31,342 nt of DNA from Peptoniphilus sp034090345 (GTDB taxonomy: Bacteria; Bacillota; Clostridia; Tissierellales; Peptoniphilaceae): the NCBI RefSeq assembly GCF_034090345.1, contig NZ_JAXDSS010000124.1, positions 1-31,342 on the forward strand. Direction: 5' to 3'. Positions 23,806 through 31,342 of this stretch are shown here, piece by piece. Both the position numbers and the translations under genes were made by a program. Below the pieces are notes generated by a model that saw only the letters and a list, made by a program, of their open reading frames with translations, made no database searches and had not been told where the DNA came from. The first letter of the stretch is position 1. Every line of letters starts with the position of its first letter.

Positions 23806-24209
23806 TGGAAAATAATAAGTTAATAGAAATGGCTATTGAAGCAAGAGACAACTATTCGTATACGCCATATTCAAATTTTAAGGTTGGAGCTGCAGTAGAA
23901 ATGGAAGATGGTTCCGTTTATACTGGAGGGAATATAGAAATATCTTCATATTCACCAACTAATTGTGCAGAAAGAACTGCAATATTTAAAGCTGTCAGTG
24001 AGGGACATAGGGAGATCAAAAAAATAGCAATTGTATCTAGTGGAGGAGAAACATTTCCTTGTGGGGTGTGTAGACAAGTTATAAGAGAGTTTGGAAAAGA
24101 TGTTCAAATATTAATAGCTATAACACCTGAAGATTATAAAGTTTTTACACTAGAAGAATTGTTGCCACATAGTTTTGGTCCGGAAGATCTAGGGGTGAAA
24201 AATGTTTAA
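23805..24209 (+). CDS. cdd: Cytidine deaminase
   Basis: Deaminates cytidine and deoxycytidine in pyrimidine salvage. The 134-residue homotetrameric type has all zinc and catalytic residues: NCAERTAIF (C54, E56) and PCGVCRQ (C86, C89). The N-terminal substrate segment YTPYSNFKVGAA is typical. It begins inside the previous gene's stop (TAATG) and ends 8 nt inside era. Confidence 0.96.
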   Translation: MENNKLIEMAIEARDNYSYTPYSNFKVGAAVEMEDGSVYTGGNIEISSYSPTNCAERTAIFKAVSEGHREIKKIAIVSSGGETFPCGVCRQVIREFGKDVQILIAITPEDYKVFTLEELLPHSFGPEDLGVKNV

Positions 24210-25092
24210 ATCAGGGTTTGTAACCATAATAGGACGACCAAATGTTGGAAAGAGTACATTGCTTAATCAAGTAGTCGGTCAAAAAATTTCGGCTATTTCA
24301 AACAAGCCACAGACTACAAGGAATAAGATTACTTTTATATACACTGAAGAAAATTTACAAGCTGTATTTCTAGATACTCCGGGTATACAATCTCCAAAAA
24401 ATAAATTAGGCGACTATATGTTAAAAACTTCAGAATCTACACTTAATGAAGTTGATATAATAACATATATAGTAGATTGTTCTACAATGATTGGCAAGCT
24501 GGATTCATATATAATAAAGATTTTAAAGGAGCTAAATATAAAAACTCCTATAGTATTATTAATAAACAAAATAGATGAAATTAAAAAGGAAAATTTATTT
24601 GAGCTAATAGAAATGTATTCAAACTTAAATCTATTCAAAGAAATAATTCCGATTTCTGCACTAAAAAATGATGGGGTTAAAGATTATATTGAAGTTTTAA
24701 AAAAGTATTTACCAGAAGGACCCCAATATTATCCTGAAGACTTGGTAACAGATCAACCTGAAAAATTTATAGTGGCTGAATTAATTAGAGAAAAGGCACT
24801 TAGAAATTTATCTGAGGAAGTTCCTCATGGAATAGCAGTTTCTATAGAAAAGATGAAGTATAGAGAAAATAAAGAGATCTGTGATATAGATGCTAATATA
24901 TATATTGAGCGTGAATCACATAAAAAGATAGTCATTGGTAGAAATGGTGATATGATAAAGAAAATAGGAACTCAAGCGAGAATAGAGATTGAAAATTTAC
25001 TAGATTATAAAGTGAATCTCAAGCTTTGGGTTAAAGTTGAAAAGAATTGGAGAGAAAAAGAAATTAAATTAAAGAATTTCGGGTATCAATGA
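24202..25092 (+). CDS. era: GTPase Era
   Basis: Era binds 16S rRNA and helps 30S assembly. The 296-residue product has GRPNVGKST (11-19), the effector region PQTTRNKI, DTPG (58-61), NKID (122-125), ISA near 151 and a C-terminal KH domain (HKKIVIGRNGDMIKKIGTQAR). AGGGGTG inside the end of cdd precedes its ATG. It overlaps cdd by 8 nt and recO by 4 nt (ATGA). It is preceded by cdd and ybeY as in most Firmicutes. Confidence 0.97.
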   Translation: MFKSGFVTIIGRPNVGKSTLLNQVVGQKISAISNKPQTTRNKITFIYTEENLQAVFLDTPGIQSPKNKLGDYMLKTSESTLNEVDIITYIVDCSTMIGKLDSYIIKILKELNIKTPIVLLINKIDEIKKENLFELIEMYSNLNLFKEIIPISALKNDGVKDYIEVLKKYLPEGPQYYPEDLVTDQPEKFIVAELIREKALRNLSEEVPHGIAVSIEKMKYRENKEICDIDANIYIERESHKKIVIGRNGDMIKKIGTQARIEIENLLDYKVNLKLWVKVEKNWREKEIKLKNFGYQ

Positions 25093-25775
25093 AAAATTCA
25101 ATAACTACTGAGGTTATTATACTATCTGAAACTAAATACAGTGAGTCTAGTAAAATTCTTAGGGCGTATACTAAAGAAATAGGTAAAGTGAGTATTATGG
25201 CAAAGGGAGCACTTAGGCCTAAGTCTAACCTTGTAAGTTTTAGTCAACCATACTGTTATTTTCTATGTAATTTATCACAAGGGAAAAACTTTTATTATAT
25301 AGAACCTATAAAAATAATAGATTCAAATTTCTTTTTGAGAAGAGACTATACTACTATTGTATTGGCAGGGTATATTTCTGAAATGGTAGAAAAGAGTTTT
25401 TTAGAAGGGGAAACTAATAAAACTGTATTTGATTTGATAGTTAAGACACTTAGACTGATGAATGGAAATAAAAATGTTGAAGCATTAGTTTTGGCATTTA
25501 GTTTAAAATATATAAGTTATATGGGATATAGACCAAATTTAAAAGAAGTAGAAAATCCATATTTTTCAAACTATGATGGCGGAGTTACAAATAAAGGTGG
25601 GACTATTTTGAGAATAGAAGATGTTTACTACCTAAAAAAATTGTTGTATACTTCATTAGATGAATTAGTATTTGATTATGATTTAACGAGAACGATATTT
25701 CTTTTAAATTTAATAGTAGATTATATTAAATATAATTTAGAAATTCACGAATTCAATTCTTTAAAAATTTTATAA
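25089..25775 (+). CDS. recO: DNA repair protein RecO, apparently without zinc finger
   Basis: RecO binds DNA and helps load RecA onto SSB-coated DNA. The 228-residue product has the N-terminal OB fold (TTEVIILSETKYSESSKILRAYTKEIGK, quoted in part; 5-20) followed by the helical C-terminal domain. The family often has a CxxC...CxxC zinc site after the helix 'GYRP'; here the segment MGYRPNLKEVENPYFSNYDG continues to GGVTNKGG without any cysteine. The protein is a little shorter than Bacillus RecO. It starts within the era stop (ATGA). The sequence is divergent, but position and N terminus support the call. Confidence 0.88.
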   Translation: MKNSITTEVIILSETKYSESSKILRAYTKEIGKVSIMAKGALRPKSNLVSFSQPYCYFLCNLSQGKNFYYIEPIKIIDSNFFLRRDYTTIVLAGYISEMVEKSFLEGETNKTVFDLIVKTLRLMNGNKNVEALVLAFSLKYISYMGYRPNLKEVENPYFSNYDGGVTNKGGTILRIEDVYYLKKLLYTSLDELVFDYDLTRTIFLLNLIVDYIKYNLEIHEFNSLKIL

Positions 25776-25796
25776 GAATTGTAAAAGGAGGAGCAA

Positions 25797-26678
25797 ATGT
25801 ATTTTCAGGAATTGATACAAACATTACAAAATTATTGGCAAGAAAAGGGATGTATACTAATGCAACCTTACGATATAGAAAAAGGTGCTGGGACTATGAA
25901 TCCACAAACTTTTCTAAAGGCGTTAGGGCCGGAAGAATGGAAGGTGTGCTATGTAGAACCTTCAAGAAGACCGGCTGATGGTAGATACGGAGAAAATCCA
26001 AACAGATTATATCAACATCATCAATTACAAGTAATTTTAAAACCATCACCAGAAGATGTTCAAGACCTATATTTAAATTCTTTAAAAGAAATAGGTATTG
26101 ATCCATTGAAACACGATATAAGATTTATAGAAGACAACTGGGAATCTCCGACTCTTGGAGCTTGGGGCCTAGGTTGGGAAGTATGGTTAGACGGTATGGA
26201 GGTAACTCAATTTACATATTTCCAACAAGTAGGTGGAATAAATTGTGAATTGGAATCTGCAGAATTGACTTATGGTCTTGAAAGAATAGCAATGTATTTA
26301 CAAGATGTATCAAATGTGTATGATATTCAATGGAATGAAAACATTAAGTACGGCGATGTATTTAAAGTAGCTGAATATGAACAATCAAAATATGCTTTTG
26401 AAATTTCAAATACTGAAATGTTAGTTGAACTATTCAACACTTATGAAAATGAATGTGAGAGAATTATAAAAGAAAAATTAGCTCTTCCTGCATATGATTA
26501 CTGCTTGAAATGTTCTCATACATTTAATTTACTAGATGCAAGAGGCGCTCTTTCTGTGTCTGAAAGAACTGGATATATACACAGAGTTAGAAATTTAGCT
26601 AGACAAGTTGCTAATTTATATTTAGAGCAAAGAGAAGAATTGGGTTATCCATTAAAGAGAGGTGCTGAAGTTGAATAA
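25797..26678 (+). CDS. glyQ: Glycyl-tRNA synthetase alpha subunit
   Basis: Catalytic subunit of the bacterial alpha2beta2 glycyl-tRNA synthetase. The 293-residue product has the class II motifs and strongly conserved text: QNYWQEKGCILMQPYD, GAGTMNPQTFL, YVEPSRRPADGRYGENPNRL (quoted in part), and GLGWEVWLDGMEVTQFTYFQ. The start ATG follows AAGGAGGAG. Only 21 nt separate it from recO, so there is no T-box leader. The 3' end holds the ribosome-binding site of glyS and overlaps it by 8 nt. Confidence 0.98.
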   Translation: MYFQELIQTLQNYWQEKGCILMQPYDIEKGAGTMNPQTFLKALGPEEWKVCYVEPSRRPADGRYGENPNRLYQHHQLQVILKPSPEDVQDLYLNSLKEIGIDPLKHDIRFIEDNWESPTLGAWGLGWEVWLDGMEVTQFTYFQQVGGINCELESAELTYGLERIAMYLQDVSNVYDIQWNENIKYGDVFKVAEYEQSKYAFEISNTEMLVELFNTYENECERIIKEKLALPAYDYCLKCSHTFNLLDARGALSVSERTGYIHRVRNLARQVANLYLEQREELGYPLKRGAEVE

Positions 26679-28746
26679 ATATTTATTAGAAATAGGAGTT
26701 GAAGAGTTACCTTCGAGATTCTGTCAAATGGCAATTGACCAATTAGAAGCAAAAGCAAATAAATTGATGAATGAATATTCTCTAGGATATGAAACAATAA
26801 AGGTAAATGCTACTCCTCGTAGACTTACACTTTTTATAAATGGATTAGATGAGAGACAACCTGATGTGGATCTAGAAGTTAAGGGTCCAGCTGCAAAAAT
26901 AGCATTTGATGAAGCTGGAAATCCAACTAAGCCACTACAAGGCTTTATGAAATCTCAAGGTATTACTGAAAATGAAATATTTAAAAAAGAATTAAAAGGA
27001 ACAGAATATATTTATGCCAATATTCATAAAAAAGGAGCAAGTTTCCAAGAAATAATATCTGAAAATATGTCAGACTTAATAAAGTCTATAAATTTCCCTA
27101 AAAATATGAAATGGGGAGGCAAGGCTATAAAATTTGCCAGACCTATTAGATGGATTGTTTCAATTTTAAATGACAAAGTAGTCCCATTTGAATTTGAAGG
27201 AATTAAGGTGTCTAACGCGACATATGGACATAGATTTTTAGGAAATGGCGAAATAGTTGTAGATAAAGTGGATAACTATGAAGCTCTTTTAGAAGAAAAC
27301 TATGTAATTTTGGACCAAGATAGAAGAAGAGATATCATAAAATACGATTCAATGAAACTAGCTAAGTCAGTAAATGGAGAGATAGTTCCTGATGAAGATT
27401 TAACAGAAGAATTGACTTTTATAGTTGAATATCCAACTCCTATTATGGGAGAAATTCAAGAAAGATATTTGGAATTACCAAAAGAAGTTATAACAACTCC
27501 TATGAGAGACCATTTGAGATTTATACCGATTTATAATTCTAATGGAGGATTGTTGCCATATTTTATAACTATTAGAAACGGCAATGAAGATTATAAAGAG
27601 ATAGTAATCAGTGGCAATCAAAAAGTTTTAGAAGCACGTTTAGAAGATGCTGTTTTCTTCTATAAAGATGATATTTCTAAACCATTGGAAGAATATAAAA
27701 CTAATTTAAAGGGACTAATGTTTCATGAAAAATTAGGAAATATGCTGGATAAAACTGACAGGAATACTAAATTAGCAATCAAAATTGGAGAAGATTTGCA
27801 ATTAGGAGAAACAACTAAGGAAGATTTAGAAAGAGCAGCAGAACTTTCTAAAGCTGACTTAACTACTAAATTAGTACAAGAATTTACAGAATTGCAAGGT
27901 GTTATGGGTTCTATATATGCTGAAAATTCAGGAGAAGCTGAAATTGTAGCAAAGGCTATAAATGAACAATATATGCCAAGATTTTCTGGAGATAAATTAC
28001 CTGAATCAACAGTAGGTTCTGTACTGGCAATCGCTGATAAGTTAGATAGCATTTGTGGTATGTTTGCAGTTGGACTTATACCAACAGGTTCACAAGATCC
28101 ATTTGCGCTTAGAAGACAAGCTATAGGTATTATAAATATTATTTTAAATAAGAAGTGGGATGTATCACTTAGTGATTTAATTGATTCTTCATTATTTTTA
28201 TATACAGATGGCTTACAAATAACATTTGATTATGATGTAGTTAAAAAAGAAATTATTGAGTTTTTTAAAGGAAGAATGCAAACAATACTACAATCTCAAG
28301 AAATTAGATATGATGTAATAGATTCTGTTTTGGGAAGCAATGACAATATATTGACTATATTCACAAAAGCAGAAGATTTAAACAACTTCTTTAAGGAAGA
28401 TAGAAAAGATATAGTTGATAGTTTTGTAAGACTTGAAAATATGTTAGATAAAGCTGAAAAAATAGAAGGAATCAATGAAACATTATTGACTGAAAAAGAA
28501 GAAATTGAACTTTATAAAAATTCAAAAGAAGTATTACCTGGAGTAGAAAAATTAATTGCTGTAGGAGAATATCAAGAAGCAATTTTAAAACTGTCTGAAC
28601 TTTCACCTTCAATACAAAACTTCTTTGAAAATATATTTGTATTAAGCGATAATGTAGATTTAAAAAATAATAGAATGAGTTTACTACATTCAATAGATGT
28701 TGTGATCAAGGAGATATTGGATATTAAAAAGCTTGTCATAAATTGA
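26671..28746 (+). CDS. glyS: Glycyl-tRNA synthetase beta subunit
   Basis: The beta subunit binds tRNA-Gly and completes the tetrameric enzyme. The 691-residue product is full length with MNKYLLEIGVEELPSRF at the N terminus, RPIRWIVSILND, EYPTPIMGE, TTPMRDHLRFIPI-type segment and GSQDPFALRRQAIGIINI near the C terminus. The start is TTG at 26671, with GAGAGGTG (26657-26664) six nt upstream; an in-frame GTG at 26662 is part of that Shine-Dalgarno region and unlikely. It overlaps glyQ by 8 nt and is followed 8 nt later by ccpN. Confidence 0.97.
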   Translation: MNKYLLEIGVEELPSRFCQMAIDQLEAKANKLMNEYSLGYETIKVNATPRRLTLFINGLDERQPDVDLEVKGPAAKIAFDEAGNPTKPLQGFMKSQGITENEIFKKELKGTEYIYANIHKKGASFQEIISENMSDLIKSINFPKNMKWGGKAIKFARPIRWIVSILNDKVVPFEFEGIKVSNATYGHRFLGNGEIVVDKVDNYEALLEENYVILDQDRRRDIIKYDSMKLAKSVNGEIVPDEDLTEELTFIVEYPTPIMGEIQERYLELPKEVITTPMRDHLRFIPIYNSNGGLLPYFITIRNGNEDYKEIVISGNQKVLEARLEDAVFFYKDDISKPLEEYKTNLKGLMFHEKLGNMLDKTDRNTKLAIKIGEDLQLGETTKEDLERAAELSKADLTTKLVQEFTELQGVMGSIYAENSGEAEIVAKAINEQYMPRFSGDKLPESTVGSVLAIADKLDSICGMFAVGLIPTGSQDPFALRRQAIGIINIILNKKWDVSLSDLIDSSLFLYTDGLQITFDYDVVKKEIIEFFKGRMQTILQSQEIRYDVIDSVLGSNDNILTIFTKAEDLNNFFKEDRKDIVDSFVRLENMLDKAEKIEGINETLLTEKEEIELYKNSKEVLPGVEKLIAVGEYQEAILKLSELSPSIQNFFENIFVLSDNVDLKNNRMSLLHSIDVVIKEILDIKKLVIN

Positions 28747-28754
28747 GGTGAGTT

Positions 28755-29378
28755 TTGGAACTAACAAGTAGGCAGAACGAAATAGTTGCCATTGTCAAAG
28801 AAAAAGGTCCTATAACTGGTGATGAAATAGCTAGAGAGTTGAATATATCAAGGTCAACTATACGAAGTGATTTAACTATACTGACAATGATAGAAATTCT
28901 TGGAGCTAGACCAAAAGTTGGGTATTACTATTCAATGGAAAATAAAGATAATGGGCTTAAGAAGAAAATAGATACTATTCTTGTCAAAGACACTATGAGC
29001 GTACCTGTGGTTATGGATGAGAACACTAGTGTGTATGATGTTATAGTTGGGTTATTTTTAGAAAATGTGAGTTCGATTTTTATATCGCAAAATGGAGTTT
29101 TATCAGGAGTTGTTTCAAGAAAAGATTTGTTGAGGACAACTCTTGGTAAAATGAATTTAAGTGTAACTCCTGTAGGTCTTATTATGACGAGAATGCCTAA
29201 TATAATCTATGTAAAAGAAGATGATAATATATTAGATGCAGCAATAAAAATTTTTGAACATAAGATAGATTCTTTACCTGTAGTAAGAGAAAGTAAGTCG
29301 GGATTAAAATGTGTTGGTAGGTTTACCAAGACCAATATCACTAGAATTTTTGTTGATTTGGTTAGAGAAGATTTTTAG
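28755..29378 (+). CDS. ccpN: CcpN-type transcriptional repressor (HTH plus two CBS domains)
   Basis: The 207-residue product has an N-terminal helix-turn-helix (about 1-58: GPITGDEIARELNISRSTIR) and two CBS domains (about 78-135 and 145-203: VPVVMDENTSVYDVIV; IMTRMPNIIYVKEDDN). This is the architecture of Bacillus CcpN, which represses gluconeogenic genes and senses nucleotides. Its gene neighbours (glyS before, ppsR after) are the same as in Bacillus. TTG at 28755 is the start after GAGGTG (28745-28750). It ends 8 nt before ppsR, and the pair probably acts together on pyruvate/PEP flux. Target sites are not in this window as far as I can see. Confidence 0.93.
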   Translation: MELTSRQNEIVAIVKEKGPITGDEIARELNISRSTIRSDLTILTMIEILGARPKVGYYYSMENKDNGLKKKIDTILVKDTMSVPVVMDENTSVYDVIVGLFLENVSSIFISQNGVLSGVVSRKDLLRTTLGKMNLSVTPVGLIMTRMPNIIYVKEDDNILDAAIKIFEHKIDSLPVVRESKSGLKCVGRFTKTNITRIFVDLVREDF

Positions 29379-29386
29379 GAGGACTA

Positions 29387-30202
29387 ATGACAGATAATAC
29401 ACTTGTAATATATGTAATTTCAGATTCTGTTGGAGAAACTGGAGAACTCATTGCCAAAGCTAGTGTAAGACAGTTTGAGACACACAACTATGAAGTTAAG
29501 AGATATCCATATCATAATAGTATAGAGCAAATTGAACCAATTCTTTATGAAGCAGCTAAAGAACAGAAATCTCTTATAATTTATACAAATGTAGTTCAAG
29601 AAACTAGAGATTTTATAAATGAAAAAGCTGAAGAATTAAATTTAAAAGTTGTCGATGTAATGGGTGAGCCGTTAAATAAACTTGAAGATGTATTAGGATA
29701 TAAACCTTTAAGAGAACCAGGGCTTATTAGAAGACTTGATGAGAATTACTTTAAAAAAGTTGAAGCTGTTGAGTTTGCAGTTAAGTATGACGATGGGAAA
29801 GACCCAAGAGGTGCTAAAAAAGCAGATATTTGTCTTGTTGGTATATCACGTACATCGAAAACACCATTATCAATGTATTTAGCTAACAAACATTATAAGG
29901 TTGCAAATATACCTTTAGTTCCGGAGGTTCCTGTACCTAAAGAAGTATATGATAAGGATATTAGAAGAATTATAGGACTTACTTGTAACCCGGAAAAATT
30001 AATATCAATAAGAACTGAACGTTTAAAAGCATTAGGTTTGTCATCATCTGCTAAGTATGCAAATATTGAAAGAGTAAAAGAAGAACTTGACTATTCGAAA
30101 AAAATAATGGAAGAATTAGGGTGTGTAGTTTTTGATGTTACAAACAGTGCCATAGAAGAAACTGCAGAACTAATAATTGAACACATGAAGAAAGTCTTTT
30201 AA
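29387..30202 (+). CDS. ppsR: Pyruvate, phosphate dikinase regulatory protein (PDRP)
   Basis: A bifunctional kinase/phosphorylase that inactivates and reactivates pyruvate phosphate dikinase by ADP-dependent phosphorylation and phosphate-dependent dephosphorylation of a threonine. The 271-residue product is full length and carries the characteristic P-loop-like GISRTSKTPLSMYLA (152-166), an N-terminal VISDSVGETGEL, and GLTCNPEKLISIRTERLKALG. AGGAGG precedes ATG. It corresponds to Bacillus yqfL. A PPDK gene is not in the window. Confidence 0.95.
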   Translation: MTDNTLVIYVISDSVGETGELIAKASVRQFETHNYEVKRYPYHNSIEQIEPILYEAAKEQKSLIIYTNVVQETRDFINEKAEELNLKVVDVMGEPLNKLEDVLGYKPLREPGLIRRLDENYFKKVEAVEFAVKYDDGKDPRGAKKADICLVGISRTSKTPLSMYLANKHYKVANIPLVPEVPVPKEVYDKDIRRIIGLTCNPEKLISIRTERLKALGLSSSAKYANIERVKEELDYSKKIMEELGCVVFDVTNSAIEETAELIIEHMKKVF

Positions 30203-30231
30203 ATTTACTTTTAAAACTTTCAACAATATTC

Positions 30232-30237
30232 TATACT
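30232..30237 (+). promoter_or_regulatory. Possible -10 box of dgt-dnaG
   Basis: TATACT 25 nt upstream of the dgt start, in the 60-nt spacer after ppsR. The -35 position is TTTTAA-like and poor. An alternative is read-through from the upstream operon, since no terminator with a T-run is seen here. Confidence 0.35.
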
Positions 30238-30262
30238 TAAAATGGCAAAAGGTGGTGGTAAT

Positions 30263-31291
30263 ATGAACCCAAGAGAGAATAGAGAAAAACTTGAACACAT
30301 GATTTTATACAAGACAGCAACTTTTTCTGATATGTCAAAAGGTAGAGTGATGCCCGAAGAAGATTGTGATATGAGAACGTGCTTTCAGAGAGATAGAGAT
30401 AGAATTCTACACTCTAAGGCATTTAGAAGATTAAAGCATAAAACTCAAGTTTTCATATCTCCAGAAGGAGATCACTTTAGAACAAGATTAACTCATACTC
30501 TTGAAGTTTCTCAAATAGCGAGGACAATAGGTAGATTGCTTGAGTTAAATGAAGATTTGATAGAAGCTATGTCTTTGGGTCATGATTTAGGACACACACC
30601 ATTTGGTCATAGTGGAGAAACTATTTTAAATAAATTGCATCCAAAAGGATTTAAACACAATGAGCAATCTATAAGAGTTGTAGAATTTCTATCGACAACA
30701 GAAAATAGAGTCGGTTTGAATTTGACACATGAAGTTAAAGACGGTATTTTAAACCATTCCGGAGAAGGTCAGGCTGAATCTTTAGAGGGGAAGATAATAA
30801 AATATGCTGATAGAATAGCTTATATAAATCATGATATTGACGATGCAATAAGAGCTGGCATAATCAAGGAAACGGATTTACCGGATGATTTAATAAAAAT
30901 TCTAGGTAATAGTCATTCAAAGAGAATTGATACTATGATAACTTCTATCTACAAGAACTCTTACCATAAAGATTTTGTTAAGATGGAACCGGATATAGAA
31001 ACTGCAACTTTAGCTTTAAGACAGTATATGTTTAAAAATGTATACTATGATAAAACAGTAAAGTCAGAGAATGAAAAGATATATCACATTATAGGATCTC
31101 TATTTGATTACTACATGAGAGATTTAAATAGAATACCAAGAGAACACTTGAGTTTATATGAAAATATAAAACACATAGATGAAGATATTGTAAGTGATTA
31201 TATAGCTGGAATGACTGATATATATGTAGTCGAGATATATAAAAAATTGTTTATTCCGAAAGGGTGGGCAAATGAGTTATATAGTAGATGA
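30263..31291 (+). CDS. dgt: dGTPase / dNTP triphosphohydrolase (HD superfamily)
   Basis: Hydrolyses dNTPs to nucleoside and triphosphate, regulating the DNA precursor pool. The 342-residue product has MRTCFQRDRDRILHSKAFRRLKHKTQVF (quoted in two parts: MRTCFQRDRDRILHSKAF and RRLKHKTQVF), then the HD-domain metal residues HTLEVSQIART (H78), GHDLGHTPFGHSGE (H107, D108) and a later YADRIAYINHDIDDA with the metal aspartate. ATG at 30242 is in frame, but GGTGGT (30251-30256) points to ATG 30263. It lies between ppsR and dnaG, overlapping dnaG by 20 nt. The spacer before it is the only gap after floA that could hold another promoter. Confidence 0.94.
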   Translation: MNPRENREKLEHMILYKTATFSDMSKGRVMPEEDCDMRTCFQRDRDRILHSKAFRRLKHKTQVFISPEGDHFRTRLTHTLEVSQIARTIGRLLELNEDLIEAMSLGHDLGHTPFGHSGETILNKLHPKGFKHNEQSIRVVEFLSTTENRVGLNLTHEVKDGILNHSGEGQAESLEGKIIKYADRIAYINHDIDDAIRAGIIKETDLPDDLIKILGNSHSKRIDTMITSIYKNSYHKDFVKMEPDIETATLALRQYMFKNVYYDKTVKSENEKIYHIIGSLFDYYMRDLNRIPREHLSLYENIKHIDEDIVSDYIAGMTDIYVVEIYKKLFIPKGWANELYSR

Positions 31292-31342
31292 TGAAGTATT
31301 AGAAAAAATAAGGTCTCAAGTAGATATAGTTGATTTGATATC
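31272..31342 (+). CDS. dnaG: DNA primase, 5' part (3' end outside window)
   Basis: A new frame opens at ATG 31272 inside the end of dgt, after AAAGGGTGG, and is still open at the window edge. The 23 readable residues are MSYIVDDEVLEKIRSQVDIV then DLI; 'IRSQVDIVDLI' matches the N terminus of DnaG, just ahead of its zinc-binding domain. The position also fits: in Bacillus dnaG-sigA lies right after yqfL. DNA primase synthesises RNA primers for replication. The zinc finger and catalytic Toprim domain are not in view. Confidence 0.85.
   Translation, partial: MSYIVDDEVLEKIRSQVDIVDLI

Noticed and set aside
25776..25796. T-box leader before glyQS
   Set aside because: Only 21 nt lie between recO and glyQ, consisting of a Shine-Dalgarno and spacer; there is no space for a T-box.
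30190..30221. AT-rich hairpin after ppsR as a terminator
   Set aside because: The stem is nearly all A/T with a bulge and is not followed by a T-run.
1..31342. CRISPR, IS elements, prophage, rRNA or tRNA genes, toxin-antitoxin or other defence genes
   Set aside because: No direct-repeat arrays, transposase-like or phage-like reading frames, or tRNA-shaped sequences were seen; all coding regions but two are recognisable conserved families.

Overview
The window is AT-rich (about 30% G+C by eye), dense bacterial chromosome from a low-G+C Gram-positive. Gene content and order match the conserved Bacillus/Clostridium 'comEC-holA-rpsT / lepA-hemW / hrcA-grpE-dnaK-dnaJ-prmA-rsmE-mtaB / rpsU-yqeY / nfeD-floA / phoH-ybeY-dgkA-cdd-era-recO-glyQS-ccpN-ppsR / dnaG' super-locus. 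The sporulation genes that sit in this locus in Bacillus (gpr, spoIIP, yqfC, yqfD) are absent. With the very low G+C this suggests a non-sporulating anaerobic coccus of the Tissierellia/Peptoniphilaceae type (Parvimonas-, Helcococcus- or Peptoniphilus-like). The taxon is an inference, not a read-out. I see no mobile element, CRISPR array, rRNA or tRNA, and no gene-free stretch longer than about 250 bp.

Layout. (1) 1-1420: 3' end of homoserine kinase, translationally overlapped by an EamA-type permease and closed by a terminator. (2) 1421-2797 (-): a gene of uncertain function that looks like an alanyl-tRNA editing protein (AlaX with DHHA1) whose zinc ligands have all been replaced; it is divergent from comEC. 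(3) 2871-6093 (+): comEC and holA. (4) 6142-10007 (-): rpsT with its own promoter, and a lepB-lepA-hemW operon, inverted relative to Bacillus. (5) 10174-14862 (+): the heat-shock operon hrcA-grpE-dnaK under a clear sigma-A promoter and a perfect CIRCE operator, then a terminator and dnaJ. (6) 14904-18147: prmA, rsmE, mtaB and a HIT hydrolase, tightly coupled. (7) 18156-21618: rpsU-yqeY, then the nfeD-floA membrane pair followed by a small unknown membrane protein. (8) 21641-30202: phoH, ybeY, a fused DgkA-PAP2 lipid enzyme, cdd, era, recO, glyQ, glyS, ccpN and ppsR, mostly overlapping or almost touching. (9) 30263-31342: dgt, overlapped by the 5' end of dnaG, which runs off the window.

Taken together the region covers protein-synthesis quality control (lepA, rpsT, rpsU, prmA, rsmE, mtaB, ybeY, era, glyQS), protein folding (hrcA, grpE, dnaK, dnaJ), secretion (lepB), DNA uptake, replication and repair (comEC, holA, recO, dgt, dnaG), membrane organisation and lipid-carrier recycling (nfeD, floA, dgkA-pap2), and carbon-flux control (ccpN, ppsR). 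Most of it is ordinary and highly conserved. The points most worth a second look are the zinc-less AlaX-like protein, a terminator-shaped perfect inverted repeat inside the start of hemW, a likely premature stop in the EamA permease, and the small protein that follows floA.
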